DNA of 64,000 nucleotides from Acidobacteriota bacterium (GTDB lineage Bacteria; Acidobacteriota; Vicinamibacteria; Vicinamibacterales; CAVVIG01): contig JACPZW010000013.1 of assembly GCA_016195265.1 (NCBI GenBank), positions 1 to 64,000 on the forward strand, in the 5' to 3' direction. A program made the translations under genes and the position numbers. Below are positions 7,851 through 15,105 of the stretch, one piece after another (position 1 is the first letter of the stretch; each line of letters begins with the position of its first letter). The notes beneath the pieces were generated by a model that saw only the letters and a list, made by a program, of their open reading frames with translations, was not told the DNA's origin and did no database searches.

Positions 7851-9134
7851 TTAATCCGTCGCTTGGAACTGCCGGCCGAGCGTTTCCGGTCCCATCCACA
7901 CGGTCGCGATGACAAGGACGCCGGCGAGCGCGATGCAGCTGGCCATTGAGGTCGCGAGCGTCATCCCGCGATCCTGCATGGCGCCGATGATCGCCGGCGT
8001 GAACGATCCCACCGCGGCGCCGACGTGGTACGCGAAGCCGGCGCCGACCGCGCGGACCGCCGTCGGGAAGCGCTCGTTCAGGTACGTGGGCACCATGCCC
8101 CACGCGCCGGCGGCGAAGAAGCCGACCAGGAACGCGCCGAGCCACATCAGCCACGTGTTGTCGGTCAGCACGTAAAGCGGCACGGAGACGATCCCGATCG
8201 CCATCATCAGCGTCGCGGCGCCGCGGCGGCCGAGCGCTGTCTCGGCCAGGCGGCCGGCCGCGATCGCCCCCGTCACACCGCCGATGTTGAGCAGCAGCGA
8301 GAACGACACGGGCTTGAGGCCTTTCGAGATGATGAACGTCGCGTACCAGAACGTGACCGAGTAGTACGAGAAAATGAACATCGTCATCATCAGCGACGTG
8401 AGGAGCGTCGTCTTGATGAGATCGGGGCGGAACAACTGCGCCAGCGACACGCCGTCTTTGGTCTTCGTGTGGCGCAGGTGACGCTGACGCTCCAGCCAGA
8501 CCGGCGACTCCTTGACGCCCGACATGATGAAGAACACCAGCAGCGCTGGGAGTGCTCCGAGAAAGAACATCACGCGCCAGCCGAAGTCAGGCCGCGTGTT
8601 GACCAGCGGATACGCGTACTGAAACACCAGCGCCGAGATGATGAAGCCGGTCGAGTAGCCGCCCTGCAGCATGCCCGATGCGATGCCACGTAGCCGCGCC
8701 GGCCAGTGCTCGAGCGTCAGCGGCATTCCCGCGGCCCACACGCCGCCCATCCCGATCCCGAAGAGCGCGCGCAGCGCGAGCAGCATCCCGAACGTCGTCG
8801 AGAGGCCGCTGAGGAACGCGAAGCCGGAATACCAGAGGACCGAGAACATCAGCGGACCCTTGCGGCCCCAGCGATCCGCGGCCGTGCCGGCGCCGATCCC
8901 GCCGATGACGCGCGCGAACAGCGTCACCGTCCCGATCGCGCCGACGGCCGCCTTGCTGACGCTGAAGCTGGTCTGCAGATCCGCGAGCAGGAACGAGACG
9001 ATCGTGAAGTCGAAGCCGTCGAGCGTCCAGCTGAGGAACGACGCGAGAAACGCGTTCCACTGCGTGCGATTGACCTGGCGGTACCACGGGCCGGTCGCGG
9101 CCGCGGCTGGGGGGGCGAGGACGGCGGAGGTCAT
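7851..9134 (-). CDS. MFS transporter, metabolite:H+ symporter-like (NanT/aromatic-acid type)
   Basis: The protein has 427 residues with about 12 membrane segments. WNAFLASFLSWTLDGFDFTIVSF in helix 1 (DGFDF motif), then GRVIGGI-like and GTAADRWGRKGPL at the loop 2-3 MFS signature (DRWGRK), and LRALFGIGMGGVWAAGMPL match the aromatic-acid:H+/sialate:H+ symporter branch. A substrate cannot be assigned. Start at 9134 is chosen because longer frames begin in the VapB promoter region. TACACT lies 11 nt upstream. It is convergent with the amidohydrolase across a palindromic element. Confidence 0.85.
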   Translation of the reverse strand: MTSAVLAPPAAAATGPWYRQVNRTQWNAFLASFLSWTLDGFDFTIVSFLLADLQTSFSVSKAAVGAIGTVTLFARVIGGIGAGTAADRWGRKGPLMFSVLWYSGFAFLSGLSTTFGMLLALRALFGIGMGGVWAAGMPLTLEHWPARLRGIASGMLQGGYSTGFIISALVFQYAYPLVNTRPDFGWRVMFFLGALPALLVFFIMSGVKESPVWLERQRHLRHTKTKDGVSLAQLFRPDLIKTTLLTSLMMTMFIFSYYSVTFWYATFIISKGLKPVSFSLLLNIGGVTGAIAAGRLAETALGRRGAATLMMAIGIVSVPLYVLTDNTWLMWLGAFLVGFFAAGAWGMVPTYLNERFPTAVRAVGAGFAYHVGAAVGSFTPAIIGAMQDRGMTLATSMASCIALAGVLVIATVWMGPETLGRQFQATD

Positions 9135-9164
9135 GAGTTCCCGGCAGTGTATGCGAAGCCGATT

Positions 9165-9197
9165 TTGACACCTGTTCTGTGTCCACATATTATGTGG
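9165..9197 (+). promoter_or_regulatory. vapB promoter with palindromic operator
   Basis: TTGACA (9165-9170), 17 nt, then TATTAT (9188-9193) is a near-consensus sigma-70 promoter. The perfect palindrome CCACATATTATGTGG (9183-9197) covers the -10. The expected transcription start coincides with the ATG at 9200, so the message would be leaderless and the palindrome is the natural autoregulatory site for the antitoxin. Confidence 0.8.
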
Positions 9198-9199
9198 GC

Positions 9200-9430
9200 A
9201 TGAACATCACGCTCTCCGTCGACGAGCGGCTCGTCGTCCGTGCGCGAAAAGTTGCGAAGAGTATGGGGAAGAGCCTCAACCAGGTCATCAGGGAGCACCT
9301 GGAGGACCTGACGTCGAAGCCATCCGCCGACGAGTGGATTGCGGAAATCCGCCGACTCTCTGATTTGGGGCAAGGACGTTCGGGCGGTCACCGTTTCGAT
9401 CGCGAAGAAGCGCATGCCCGTCGCCCGTAG
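9200..9430 (+). CDS. vapB: VapB-type ribbon-helix-helix antitoxin
   Basis: The protein has 76 residues. MNITLSVDERLVVRARKVAK, then SMGKSLNQVIREHLEDL, is a typical ribbon-helix-helix: beta strand, helix, GKSLNQ turn, second helix. The C-terminal half is charged and likely wraps the toxin. As a VapB it should neutralise the downstream PIN RNase and repress the shared promoter through the palindrome at 9183-9197. The frame overlaps the toxin start by 17 nt, indicating translational coupling. Confidence 0.85.
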   Translation: MNITLSVDERLVVRARKVAKSMGKSLNQVIREHLEDLTSKPSADEWIAEIRRLSDLGQGRSGGHRFDREEAHARRP

Positions 9431-9827
9431 CTTCGTTGATACGAACGTGCTCGTCTACACAGACGACGCCGACAGTCCCTCCAAGCGCCGCCGCGCGACG
9501 GCGCTGCTCGCCGAGTTAGGCCCGGACCGCGGAGTCGTGTCGACGCAGGTCTTGCAGGAGTATTTCACGACCGTCACGGCGCGCCGCGGCGTTGACGCCG
9601 CTCTCGCCCGCCAGAAGGTTGAAGCGTTCAGTCAAATGCACCTGGTGGTGCCCGGTCTCGATGACATTCTCGCGGCCATCGACCTGCATCGACTCCACCG
9701 GCTCTCGTACTGGGATGCGCTGATTGTCCGGAGCGCGACGCACGCTGGCTGCGCGGTCTTGTACACCGAAGACCTCCAAGCTGGTCGCCGCTTTGGCGGC
9801 CTCGAGATCGTCAACCCCTTCGCGTAG
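9414..9827 (+). CDS. vapC: VapC-type PIN-domain toxin
   Basis: The protein has 137 residues from ATG 9414 with GAAGAAG just upstream. Acidic PIN residues are all present: SFVDTNVLVY (Asp, residue 8), VLQEYF (Glu), LSYWDALIVRSA (Asp) and LYTEDLQ (Asp), ending GLEIVNPF as in many VapC proteins. The family is Mg-dependent ribonucleases that cleave tRNA or rRNA; the target cannot be told. Start within the antitoxin frame supports the pair. A longer frame back to 9339 is rejected as it would bury the start in vapB. Confidence 0.85.
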   Translation: MPVARSFVDTNVLVYTDDADSPSKRRRATALLAELGPDRGVVSTQVLQEYFTTVTARRGVDAALARQKVEAFSQMHLVVPGLDDILAAIDLHRLHRLSYWDALIVRSATHAGCAVLYTEDLQAGRRFGGLEIVNPFA

Positions 9828-9832
9828 CTTCC

Positions 9833-11953
9833 TCAGCGTGCGCTCTTCGACGATGCCGATCCGTCCGCCGTCAGATATCGGGCCAGCCAGTCCATGAACT
9901 CCTTGTACCAGTACACGCTGTTCTGCGGCTTCAGCACCCAGTGGCCCTCGTCTGGAAACACGATGAGCTTCGACGGCACGTTCTGCCGCTGCAGCGCCGA
10001 GAAGAATTCCAGGCTCTGTGTGTACGGCACGCGGAAGTCCTGCTCGCCGGCGATGACGAGCGTTGGCGTCTTGTAGGCGCCGAACTCGGCGGCGTAGGTG
10101 TGCGGCGACGTCTTCTCGTACGTCGACGGATTCGTCCACGGCGTGCCGAGGAAGTCGCGCTCGGGGAACCACAGTTCCTCGGTCGCGCCGTACTCGCTCG
10201 TGAGGTTGTAGACGCCGGCGTGCGAGATCAGCGCGCGGAAGCGGCCCTTCGCGTGCGACTCCATCCAGTCGATCATGTAGCCGCCGTAGGAACCGCCGGC
10301 CGCCGCCACGCGCGTCCGGTCGGTGAACGGATATTTGCCGAGCACGTAGTCCAGGCCGTTCATCAGATCGGTGAACGCCTTGCCGCCCCAGTCACCTGCA
10401 ATGTCGTCGGTGAACTTCTGGCCGAAGCCGGTGGACCCGCGGCGGTTGATGTTCAGCACGACGTAGCCCGGCGACGCGAAGGTCTGCGCGTTCCAGCGGT
10501 AGCTCCACGTGTCGCTGTGCTGCGTCTCCGGCCCGCCGTGCAGAATCATCAGCACGGGATACTTCTTCGTCGCGTCGAAATTCGGCGGGCGGACGAGGAA
10601 GCCCTGGACGTCGGTGTTCGCCGCGCCCTTGAACGCGAACGATTCGCCTTTGGACAGGTCGAGCTGCGAGAGGAGCGCCGCGTTCTGATGCGTCAGTTGC
10701 CGCGCGGCGCCGCCATTGGCGGGCACGGCGTACAACTCGGCCGGCGCGGCGAGACTGCTGCGCGAGACGACGAGTATGTCGCCCGGCTCGCCCTGAGCCT
10801 GTCGAAGGGCGACGGCGAACTCGCCGTCGAACGACCCCGGCGTGACGGCGCGCGGCGTTCCGCCGGTCGCGGCAATCGCGAAGACCGGCATCTCGCCGCG
10901 ATCTTCCGCGTTGAAGTAGATCGTGCCTCCGTCGGCCGACCACAGCGGCGTGTCCGCGCTGCGGTCGAAGGCGTCGGTCAGGCTCGTCGATTTCCCCGAC
11001 GCGCGGTCGAGCACCATCAGCCGCCACTTGTCCGATTCATAGCCCGGCCGCGCCTGCGAGTGATACGCGATCGTCCTGCCGTCTGGCGAGTACGCCGGCG
11101 CGCCGTCGAATCCCGGATTCGTCGTCAGCTTTTTCGCAGCGCCGCCGTTGACGTCCACTTCGAAGAGATCCGCGTTCGTGCTCGCGGCCTCGACCGCGTC
11201 GGTCACGGCGGTGAAGCAGAGCGTCTTGCCGTCCGGCGAGAACGCAAACGGATGCGGGCCCTCGCGCTCGCGCGGCGGCACGTCGTAATCCGCGCCGGGC
11301 ACGAGGTCGCTCGCGTCGGCGCCGCCATGTGCGACGACCGGCACGACGAACAGATGGGAGCGCTTGCCATCGGCCCACGACGTCCAGTGACGGTACAGCA
11401 GCCGATCGTACGCGCGTGCGCGGACCGGGTTCTTGCCGCGTGCGTCATCGCGGGCCCCGTTGCATGCGTCGTCCTTGCAGTCGGGGAACACGGACGCCGT
11501 GAACGCGATCCATCGGCCATCCGGCGACCAGATGAAGCTGTCCACGCCGGTCGAGATCTTCGTCACCTGCGTCGGTTCGCCGCTGCCGTCCGCGTTCATC
11601 ACGAAGATCTGCATCGTGCCAGTGCGCATCGAGATGAACGCGACGCGCTTTCCATCGGCTGACCAGCGCGCGCCGCCTTCGCGGCCCGTCGTCGTCAATG
11701 CGCGCGGCTCGCCTCCCTTGGAAACATCGACCGGAACGACCCAGACGTTCCTCGCCATCCGGTTGGCGGTGAGATCGGGCGTCGCGACGGTGTACAGCAC
11801 ACGCGTGCCGTCCGGCGAGACCTGCGGATCGCTGACGCGCTGGAGCGCGAGCAGATCGGAAAGGGAGATCGGTCGCCCCGCCGCGGCGACAGGCGCGGCG
11901 CAGGTGGCCCAGGCGGTGACGGCGCAGACGATGGCGAAAGGTTTGGAAGTCAT
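9833..11953 (-). CDS. Secreted S9 family peptidase (acylaminoacyl/dipeptidyl peptidase-like)
   Basis: The protein has 706 residues. The signal peptide ends at AAPVAAAG. A beta-propeller follows with repeated WSADGKRVAF, WSPDGRWIAF, FSPDGKTLCF, YSPDGRTIAYH and WSADGGTIYF blades. The C-terminal alpha/beta-hydrolase domain has the catalytic Ser in GGSYGGYM (near 555), Asp in AGEQDFRVP (near 638) and His in PDEGHWV (near 669). S9 enzymes cleave short peptides admitted through the propeller. A common palindromic 17-mer is embedded in frame at 10790-10810, encoding LRQAQGEP. Start 11953 is supported by TATCAT 9 nt upstream. It is convergent with vapC, 5 nt apart. Confidence 0.9.
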   Translation of the reverse strand: MTSKPFAIVCAVTAWATCAAPVAAAGRPISLSDLLALQRVSDPQVSPDGTRVLYTVATPDLTANRMARNVWVVPVDVSKGGEPRALTTTGREGGARWSADGKRVAFISMRTGTMQIFVMNADGSGEPTQVTKISTGVDSFIWSPDGRWIAFTASVFPDCKDDACNGARDDARGKNPVRARAYDRLLYRHWTSWADGKRSHLFVVPVVAHGGADASDLVPGADYDVPPREREGPHPFAFSPDGKTLCFTAVTDAVEAASTNADLFEVDVNGGAAKKLTTNPGFDGAPAYSPDGRTIAYHSQARPGYESDKWRLMVLDRASGKSTSLTDAFDRSADTPLWSADGGTIYFNAEDRGEMPVFAIAATGGTPRAVTPGSFDGEFAVALRQAQGEPGDILVVSRSSLAAPAELYAVPANGGAARQLTHQNAALLSQLDLSKGESFAFKGAANTDVQGFLVRPPNFDATKKYPVLMILHGGPETQHSDTWSYRWNAQTFASPGYVVLNINRRGSTGFGQKFTDDIAGDWGGKAFTDLMNGLDYVLGKYPFTDRTRVAAAGGSYGGYMIDWMESHAKGRFRALISHAGVYNLTSEYGATEELWFPERDFLGTPWTNPSTYEKTSPHTYAAEFGAYKTPTLVIAGEQDFRVPYTQSLEFFSALQRQNVPSKLIVFPDEGHWVLKPQNSVYWYKEFMDWLARYLTADGSASSKSAR
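10790..10810. repeat. Palindromic word GCCCT..AGGGC within the S9 peptidase
   Basis: GCCCTGAGCCTG and TCGAAGGGC form a short imperfect hairpin. The core CCTGAGCCTGTCGAAGG is, from general knowledge, a frequently repeated 17-mer in many bacterial genomes. It is read in frame as RQAQGE between two propeller blades. Confidence 0.7.
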
Positions 11954-11972
11954 AGAGGACGCATGATACTCC

Positions 11973-11993
11973 GGGCGGAGCAAGCTCCGCCCC
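11973..11993. repeat. Hairpin GGGCGGAGC/GCTCCGCCC
   Basis: A nearly perfect palindrome between the S9 peptidase start and the stop of the next minus-strand gene. Same family as 18272-18285, 20541-20558, 32621-32638 and 37332-37351 (core GAGCTTGCTC or GAGCAAGCTC). Confidence 0.8.
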
Positions 11994-14036
11994 CTACGGG
12001 CGGCCGAGAAGTTTGATCAGCCTCTGCTCGAGCGCCGCGACCGCCTTGACCGCCTGCGTCGTCGGCGCGCGGTCGGCGCCTTCGACGGCGTCGTACGCGG
12101 TTGCGAGGTCGGTGTTGAGAGACTTCAGATCGTCGAGGTGGCTGGTGGCTGCCGCCGCCGCGCCTTCGGCGCTTTGGCGAGCCTGGCCGGAGCTCGCCTG
12201 CGGCGAGCGTAGGCCGGGTGACTGGTGGCTGGAAATCGCCGCGAAGGACCGATTCATCATGTCGGCGATGCGCGTCGCCAGACGGAACTGCTGCGTCAGC
12301 CCGAGCGGCGTGATCTTCGCGCGCGAGTCCATCTTCAGCGTGAGCGGCTGCGTGTGCTCGCTCTTCGCGGCATCGCTCGCGTAGACGCCGAGCGACGCCG
12401 GGACCGCTGGCATCGATGTTCCGGTGCGACTGAGGTCCGGACTGACGATCGACCAGCTCTGTCCGTAGTTGATGGTCTTGTAGAGCCGCTGCGTCGCGAA
12501 GAACAGCACGTGCGGGTCCGCCTGCGAGAAAAGAATCGGTGCGGTGCGCACGAATCGATCTTGTCCGTCGCGGACGACAACCGGGCCGACCTGCTGCACC
12601 TCGCCGGTGCGCTCGTCGTACCGCGTCACCTTGCCGCCGAAGATGATGCCCGGGTGCAGCGGATCGGGCGCGGCGTATCCGTACTCCTCGACGCCGACCG
12701 TGTGCCAGTCGCGCGTCGTGATCTCGCCGAAGTCGCTCCGGCTCGCGACGCCGGCCGAGCCACTCTCCTGTTGCCCGCCGTACACCCAGTACGGAAACCG
12801 ATTATCGGCGGTGACGTGGAACATCTGCGCCGTCGGCTGGTTGTACCAGGAGCTCCACGTCTGGCCGCCGTTGACCGTGATCGTCGCGCCCTGATCGGAC
12901 GCGATCAGCATGATCTGCGGGTTGGCCGGATTGATCCAGATCGTGTGGTAGTCGTCGCCCCCGGGCGCGCCCTTGAACGCGGTGAACGTGCGGCCGCCGT
13001 CGGTCGACTTGTAGGTCGACGTGTTCGCGGCGTAGACGATGTCCGCGTCGGCCGGATCGACGCGGACGTTCGCGAAGTCCTCGCCGCGGCCCCACACGCG
13101 ATTCTCCGTGTTCATCTGCGTCCAGCTCGCACCGGCGTCGTCCGATCGATAAAGTCCCGAGGTCTTCGCCGTCACCCACGCGTAGATGCGATTGGGATTG
13201 TTCGGCGCGAGGCCGATGCCGATCCGGCTCAGGCCGCCGGCGTACGTCGGCAGACCGCGCGTGAGCGGCGCCCACGTCGTGCCGCCGTCGGTGGACTTGA
13301 AGAGGCCGCTCGTCGGACCGGTGTAGGCGTTGCCGTACTCCCACGGCGCCTGCCGTGCGGCCCACAGCACGGCGTAGACGGTCTGCGCGTTCGACGGATC
13401 GAACGCGAGATCGATCGCGCCGGTGTTTTCATCTTTGTAGAGCACGCGCTGAAACGTCCGGCCGCCGTCGGTCGATCGATACACGCCACGTTCGTCGTTG
13501 GCGCCGTACGGATGGCCGAGCGCCGCGACGAAGAGGCGGGCGGGATCCTTTGGATCGACGAGGACCGCGCCGATCTGACGCGCGTCGCCCAGGCCGAGGT
13601 GCTGCCACGTGCGACCCGCGTCGGTCGATTTGTAGAGGCCGTCGCCGACCGACAGGTCCGGCCGCTGCAGGCCCTCGCCGCTGCCGACATAAATAATGTT
13701 GGGGTCGGAAGGCGCGACCGCGACGGCGCCGATCGACTGCGTCGGCTGATCGTCGAAGATCGGCGTCCACGTCTGGCCAAAATCCGTCGTCTTCCAGACG
13801 CCGCCGTTGTTCACGCCTATATAGAAGAGGTTGGGCTGCTGCGCGACGCCGGCCGCGCCGACCGTCCGGCCGCCGCGCAGCGGCCCGATATGCCGCCAGC
13901 GCAGATCGGCGTAGAGGGCGGGATCCGTGGTTCCCCTCGGCGCGACTTGCGCACCGACCACGGCCAGGCCCGCCGCCAGCGTCAGCGCCAGCGCCGGGAT
14001 GAACGTCCGCATTTGCACACGATCCACGGTTATCAC
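11994..14036 (-). CDS. Sortilin/BNR-like secreted beta-propeller, internally shortened
   Basis: The protein has 680 residues. A signal peptide ([22 protein letters not shown] core) precedes repeated BNR/Asp-box blades such as [60 protein letters not shown] and [14 protein letters not shown]. The family is often annotated glycosyl hydrolase or VPS10/sortilin-like; catalytic function is unproven. Compared with the 1050-residue paralogue at 15094-18246 it jumps directly from [14 protein letters not shown] to [18 protein letters not shown]. About 380 residues (second-propeller blades and the linker) are missing while the frame is kept. Start: GTG at 14036, 6 nt after a perfect TATAAT; an ATG at 14012 is the alternative. 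Confidence 0.8.
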   Translation of the reverse strand: MITVDRVQMRTFIPALALTLAAGLAVVGAQVAPRGTTDPALYADLRWRHIGPLRGGRTVGAAGVAQQPNLFYIGVNNGGVWKTTDFGQTWTPIFDDQPTQSIGAVAVAPSDPNIIYVGSGEGLQRPDLSVGDGLYKSTDAGRTWQHLGLGDARQIGAVLVDPKDPARLFVAALGHPYGANDERGVYRSTDGGRTFQRVLYKDENTGAIDLAFDPSNAQTVYAVLWAARQAPWEYGNAYTGPTSGLFKSTDGGTTWAPLTRGLPTYAGGLSRIGIGLAPNNPNRIYAWVTAKTSGLYRSDDAGASWTQMNTENRVWGRGEDFANVRVDPADADIVYAANTSTYKSTDGGRTFTAFKGAPGGDDYHTIWINPANPQIMLIASDQGATITVNGGQTWSSWYNQPTAQMFHVTADNRFPYWVYGGQQESGSAGVASRSDFGEITTRDWHTVGVEEYGYAAPDPLHPGIIFGGKVTRYDERTGEVQQVGPVVVRDGQDRFVRTAPILFSQADPHVLFFATQRLYKTINYGQSWSIVSPDLSRTGTSMPAVPASLGVYASDAAKSEHTQPLTLKMDSRAKITPLGLTQQFRLATRIADMMNRSFAAISSHQSPGLRSPQASSGQARQSAEGAAAAATSHLDDLKSLNTDLATAYDAVEGADRAPTTQAVKAVAALEQRLIKLLGRP

Positions 14037-14042
14037 GGGGCG

Positions 14043-14048
14043 ATTATA
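14043..14048 (-). promoter_or_regulatory. Consensus -10 (TATAAT) six nt before a GTG start
   Basis: TATAAT on the minus strand, then CGCCCC, then GTG at 14036. Transcription from it would begin at or next to the start codon. The -35 is weak. Confidence 0.6.
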
Positions 14049-14082
14049 AGGATCCGGGCGCAGCTGCCGATAACCCGATCAC

Positions 14083-14346
14083 ATGGCCCAGAACGAGGAC
14101 GACGCCTACGACCTCACCGCCGTCGAGGACGTTCAGATCCCGACCGAATGGCAGAATGGCGCGGTCTACACGCTCGAGCAGGCCGTCCGCTGTCCGCATT
14201 GCCGCGAGCCGATCCGGACTCTGCGGGTCGTGCGCATGCTCCGCACGCAGGTGACGTTCACGTCGCCGCTCCCGCGCGCCGGCCGCGCGCTCGTCTGCCC
14301 GCTCTGCGAGCGGATCGTGTCCGCCGAATTGTCCGGCATTCTGTGA
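14083..14346 (+). CDS. Small zinc-ribbon-like protein, unknown function
   Basis: The protein has 87 residues with an acidic N-terminus ([20 protein letters not shown]). Two CxxC pairs, CPHC (near residue 45) and CPLC (near 78), can form one four-cysteine zinc ribbon. Between them lies a basic strand, [15 protein letters not shown]. No signal peptide; cytosolic. It is divergent from the sortilin-like gene and upstream of the peroxiredoxin. No family recognised. Confidence 0.6.
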   Translation: MAQNEDDAYDLTAVEDVQIPTEWQNGAVYTLEQAVRCPHCREPIRTLRVVRMLRTQVTFTSPLPRAGRALVCPLCERIVSAELSGIL

Positions 14347-14352
14347 TTATCA

Positions 14353-14432
14353 GCCGGGTCCAAAAGGCCCCGGCCTACTTGACCTGCGAGCGAGCCCAGC
14401 CATTTGTAGGGCGGGTCCTTTCGGACCCGCCG
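14353..14432. repeat. Two GGGTCC/GGACCC palindromes, tail to tail
   Basis: GCCGGGTCC-AAAA-GGCCCCGGCCTAC (14353-14377) and GTAGGGCGGGTCC-TTTC-GGACCCGCC (14407-14432) have CTAC and GTAG facing inward, the opposite of the 7794-7850 copy. The pair lies between two plus-strand genes. Confidence 0.85.
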
Positions 14433-14465
14433 GTGTGCTATCTTCTCCCCCTGGAGGGTCACTCA

Positions 14466-15017
14466 ATGACGAAGGCGTTTCGGCTGCTGCCGCTCGCGCT
14501 CGCCGCGTGCGCGCTGCTCGCCAGTCCCGCCGCCGCCCAGCAGGAACTGAAAATGGGCGACATGGCGCCGGACTTCACGCTTCCGGCCACCGACGGCAAG
14601 ACCTACTCGCTCAGCAAGGATCTGAGGGGGCATTGGGTCGTGCTCGGCTGGTTTCCGAAGGCGTTCACCGCCGGTTGAACGGCGGAGTGCAACTCGCTCC
14701 GTGAGAGCGGGGGACTCATCAGAAAGTTCGACACCGCGTATTTCATGATCAGCGTCGACACGCTGGACGAGAACAAGGCGTTCGCCTTGAAAGAGCACGC
14801 GGATTTCCCGATGCTCGCCAATCCCGACAAAAAGGTCGCGTTCGCCTATCAGGTGATCAGCGCGGATTCGCCGCCAGAACGTCAGTTCGCCAAGCGGTGG
14901 ACGTACTACATCGACCCGACGGGCAAGATCGCGTTCATCGACAAGGCCGTGAAGCCGGCGACGTCCGGGCAGGACATCGTCGGGAAGCTCGGCGAATTGA
15001 AAGTTCCGACCAAGTAG
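14466..15017 (+). CDS. Peroxiredoxin (AhpC/TSA, redoxin), candidate selenoprotein with in-frame TGA
   Basis: The protein has 183 residues if the TGA at 14676-14678 is read through. The signal peptide [26 protein letters not shown] is followed by [21 protein letters not shown], the standard thioredoxin-fold opening. It continues [15 protein letters not shown], then TGA (codon 71), then [14 protein letters not shown]. In the family the motif is FPKAFTxGCTxEC, so the TGA occupies exactly the peroxidatic-cysteine codon, with a possible partner Cys at 75. The same frame continues without a break ([46 protein letters not shown]) to TAG at 15017. A hairpin at 14693-14711 fits a bacterial SECIS. Selenocysteine insertion is inferred; a sequencing error or mutated Cys codon is the alternative. 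It would be an exported peroxide reductase. Confidence 0.8.
14693..14711 (+). promoter_or_regulatory. Bacterial SECIS-like hairpin after the TGA
   Basis: CTCGCTC (14693-14699), loop CGTGA, GAGCGGG (14705-14711): 7 pairs with one U-G. The loop carries G at its second position followed by U, and lies about 22 nt after the TGA, inside the 16-37 nt spacing known for bSECIS elements. Confidence 0.65.
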
Positions 15018-15020
15018 AAC

Positions 15021-15105
15021 GAATTGAGTAAGTGGGCAATCTGGTAGTTGGGTAATGGCTCCGGCGCTCCGAGGCCATTACCCAATCACCCAACTACTCA
15101 ATTCC
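15021..15105. repeat. Iterated-word hairpin, TTGGGTAR type
   Basis: GAATTGAGTAAGTGGGCAAT, CTGGTAGTTGGGTAATGG (left) is mirrored by CCATTACCCAATCACC, CAACTACTCAATTC (right), with a loop CTCCGGCGCTCCGAGG. It lies between two convergent genes; the right arm contains the TAG of the sortilin-like gene (15096-15094). Confidence 0.85.

Noticed and set aside
10790-10810. CCTGAGCCTGTCGAAGG as a regulatory site
   Set aside because: It is a common dispersed 17-mer and here lies within coding sequence between propeller blades.
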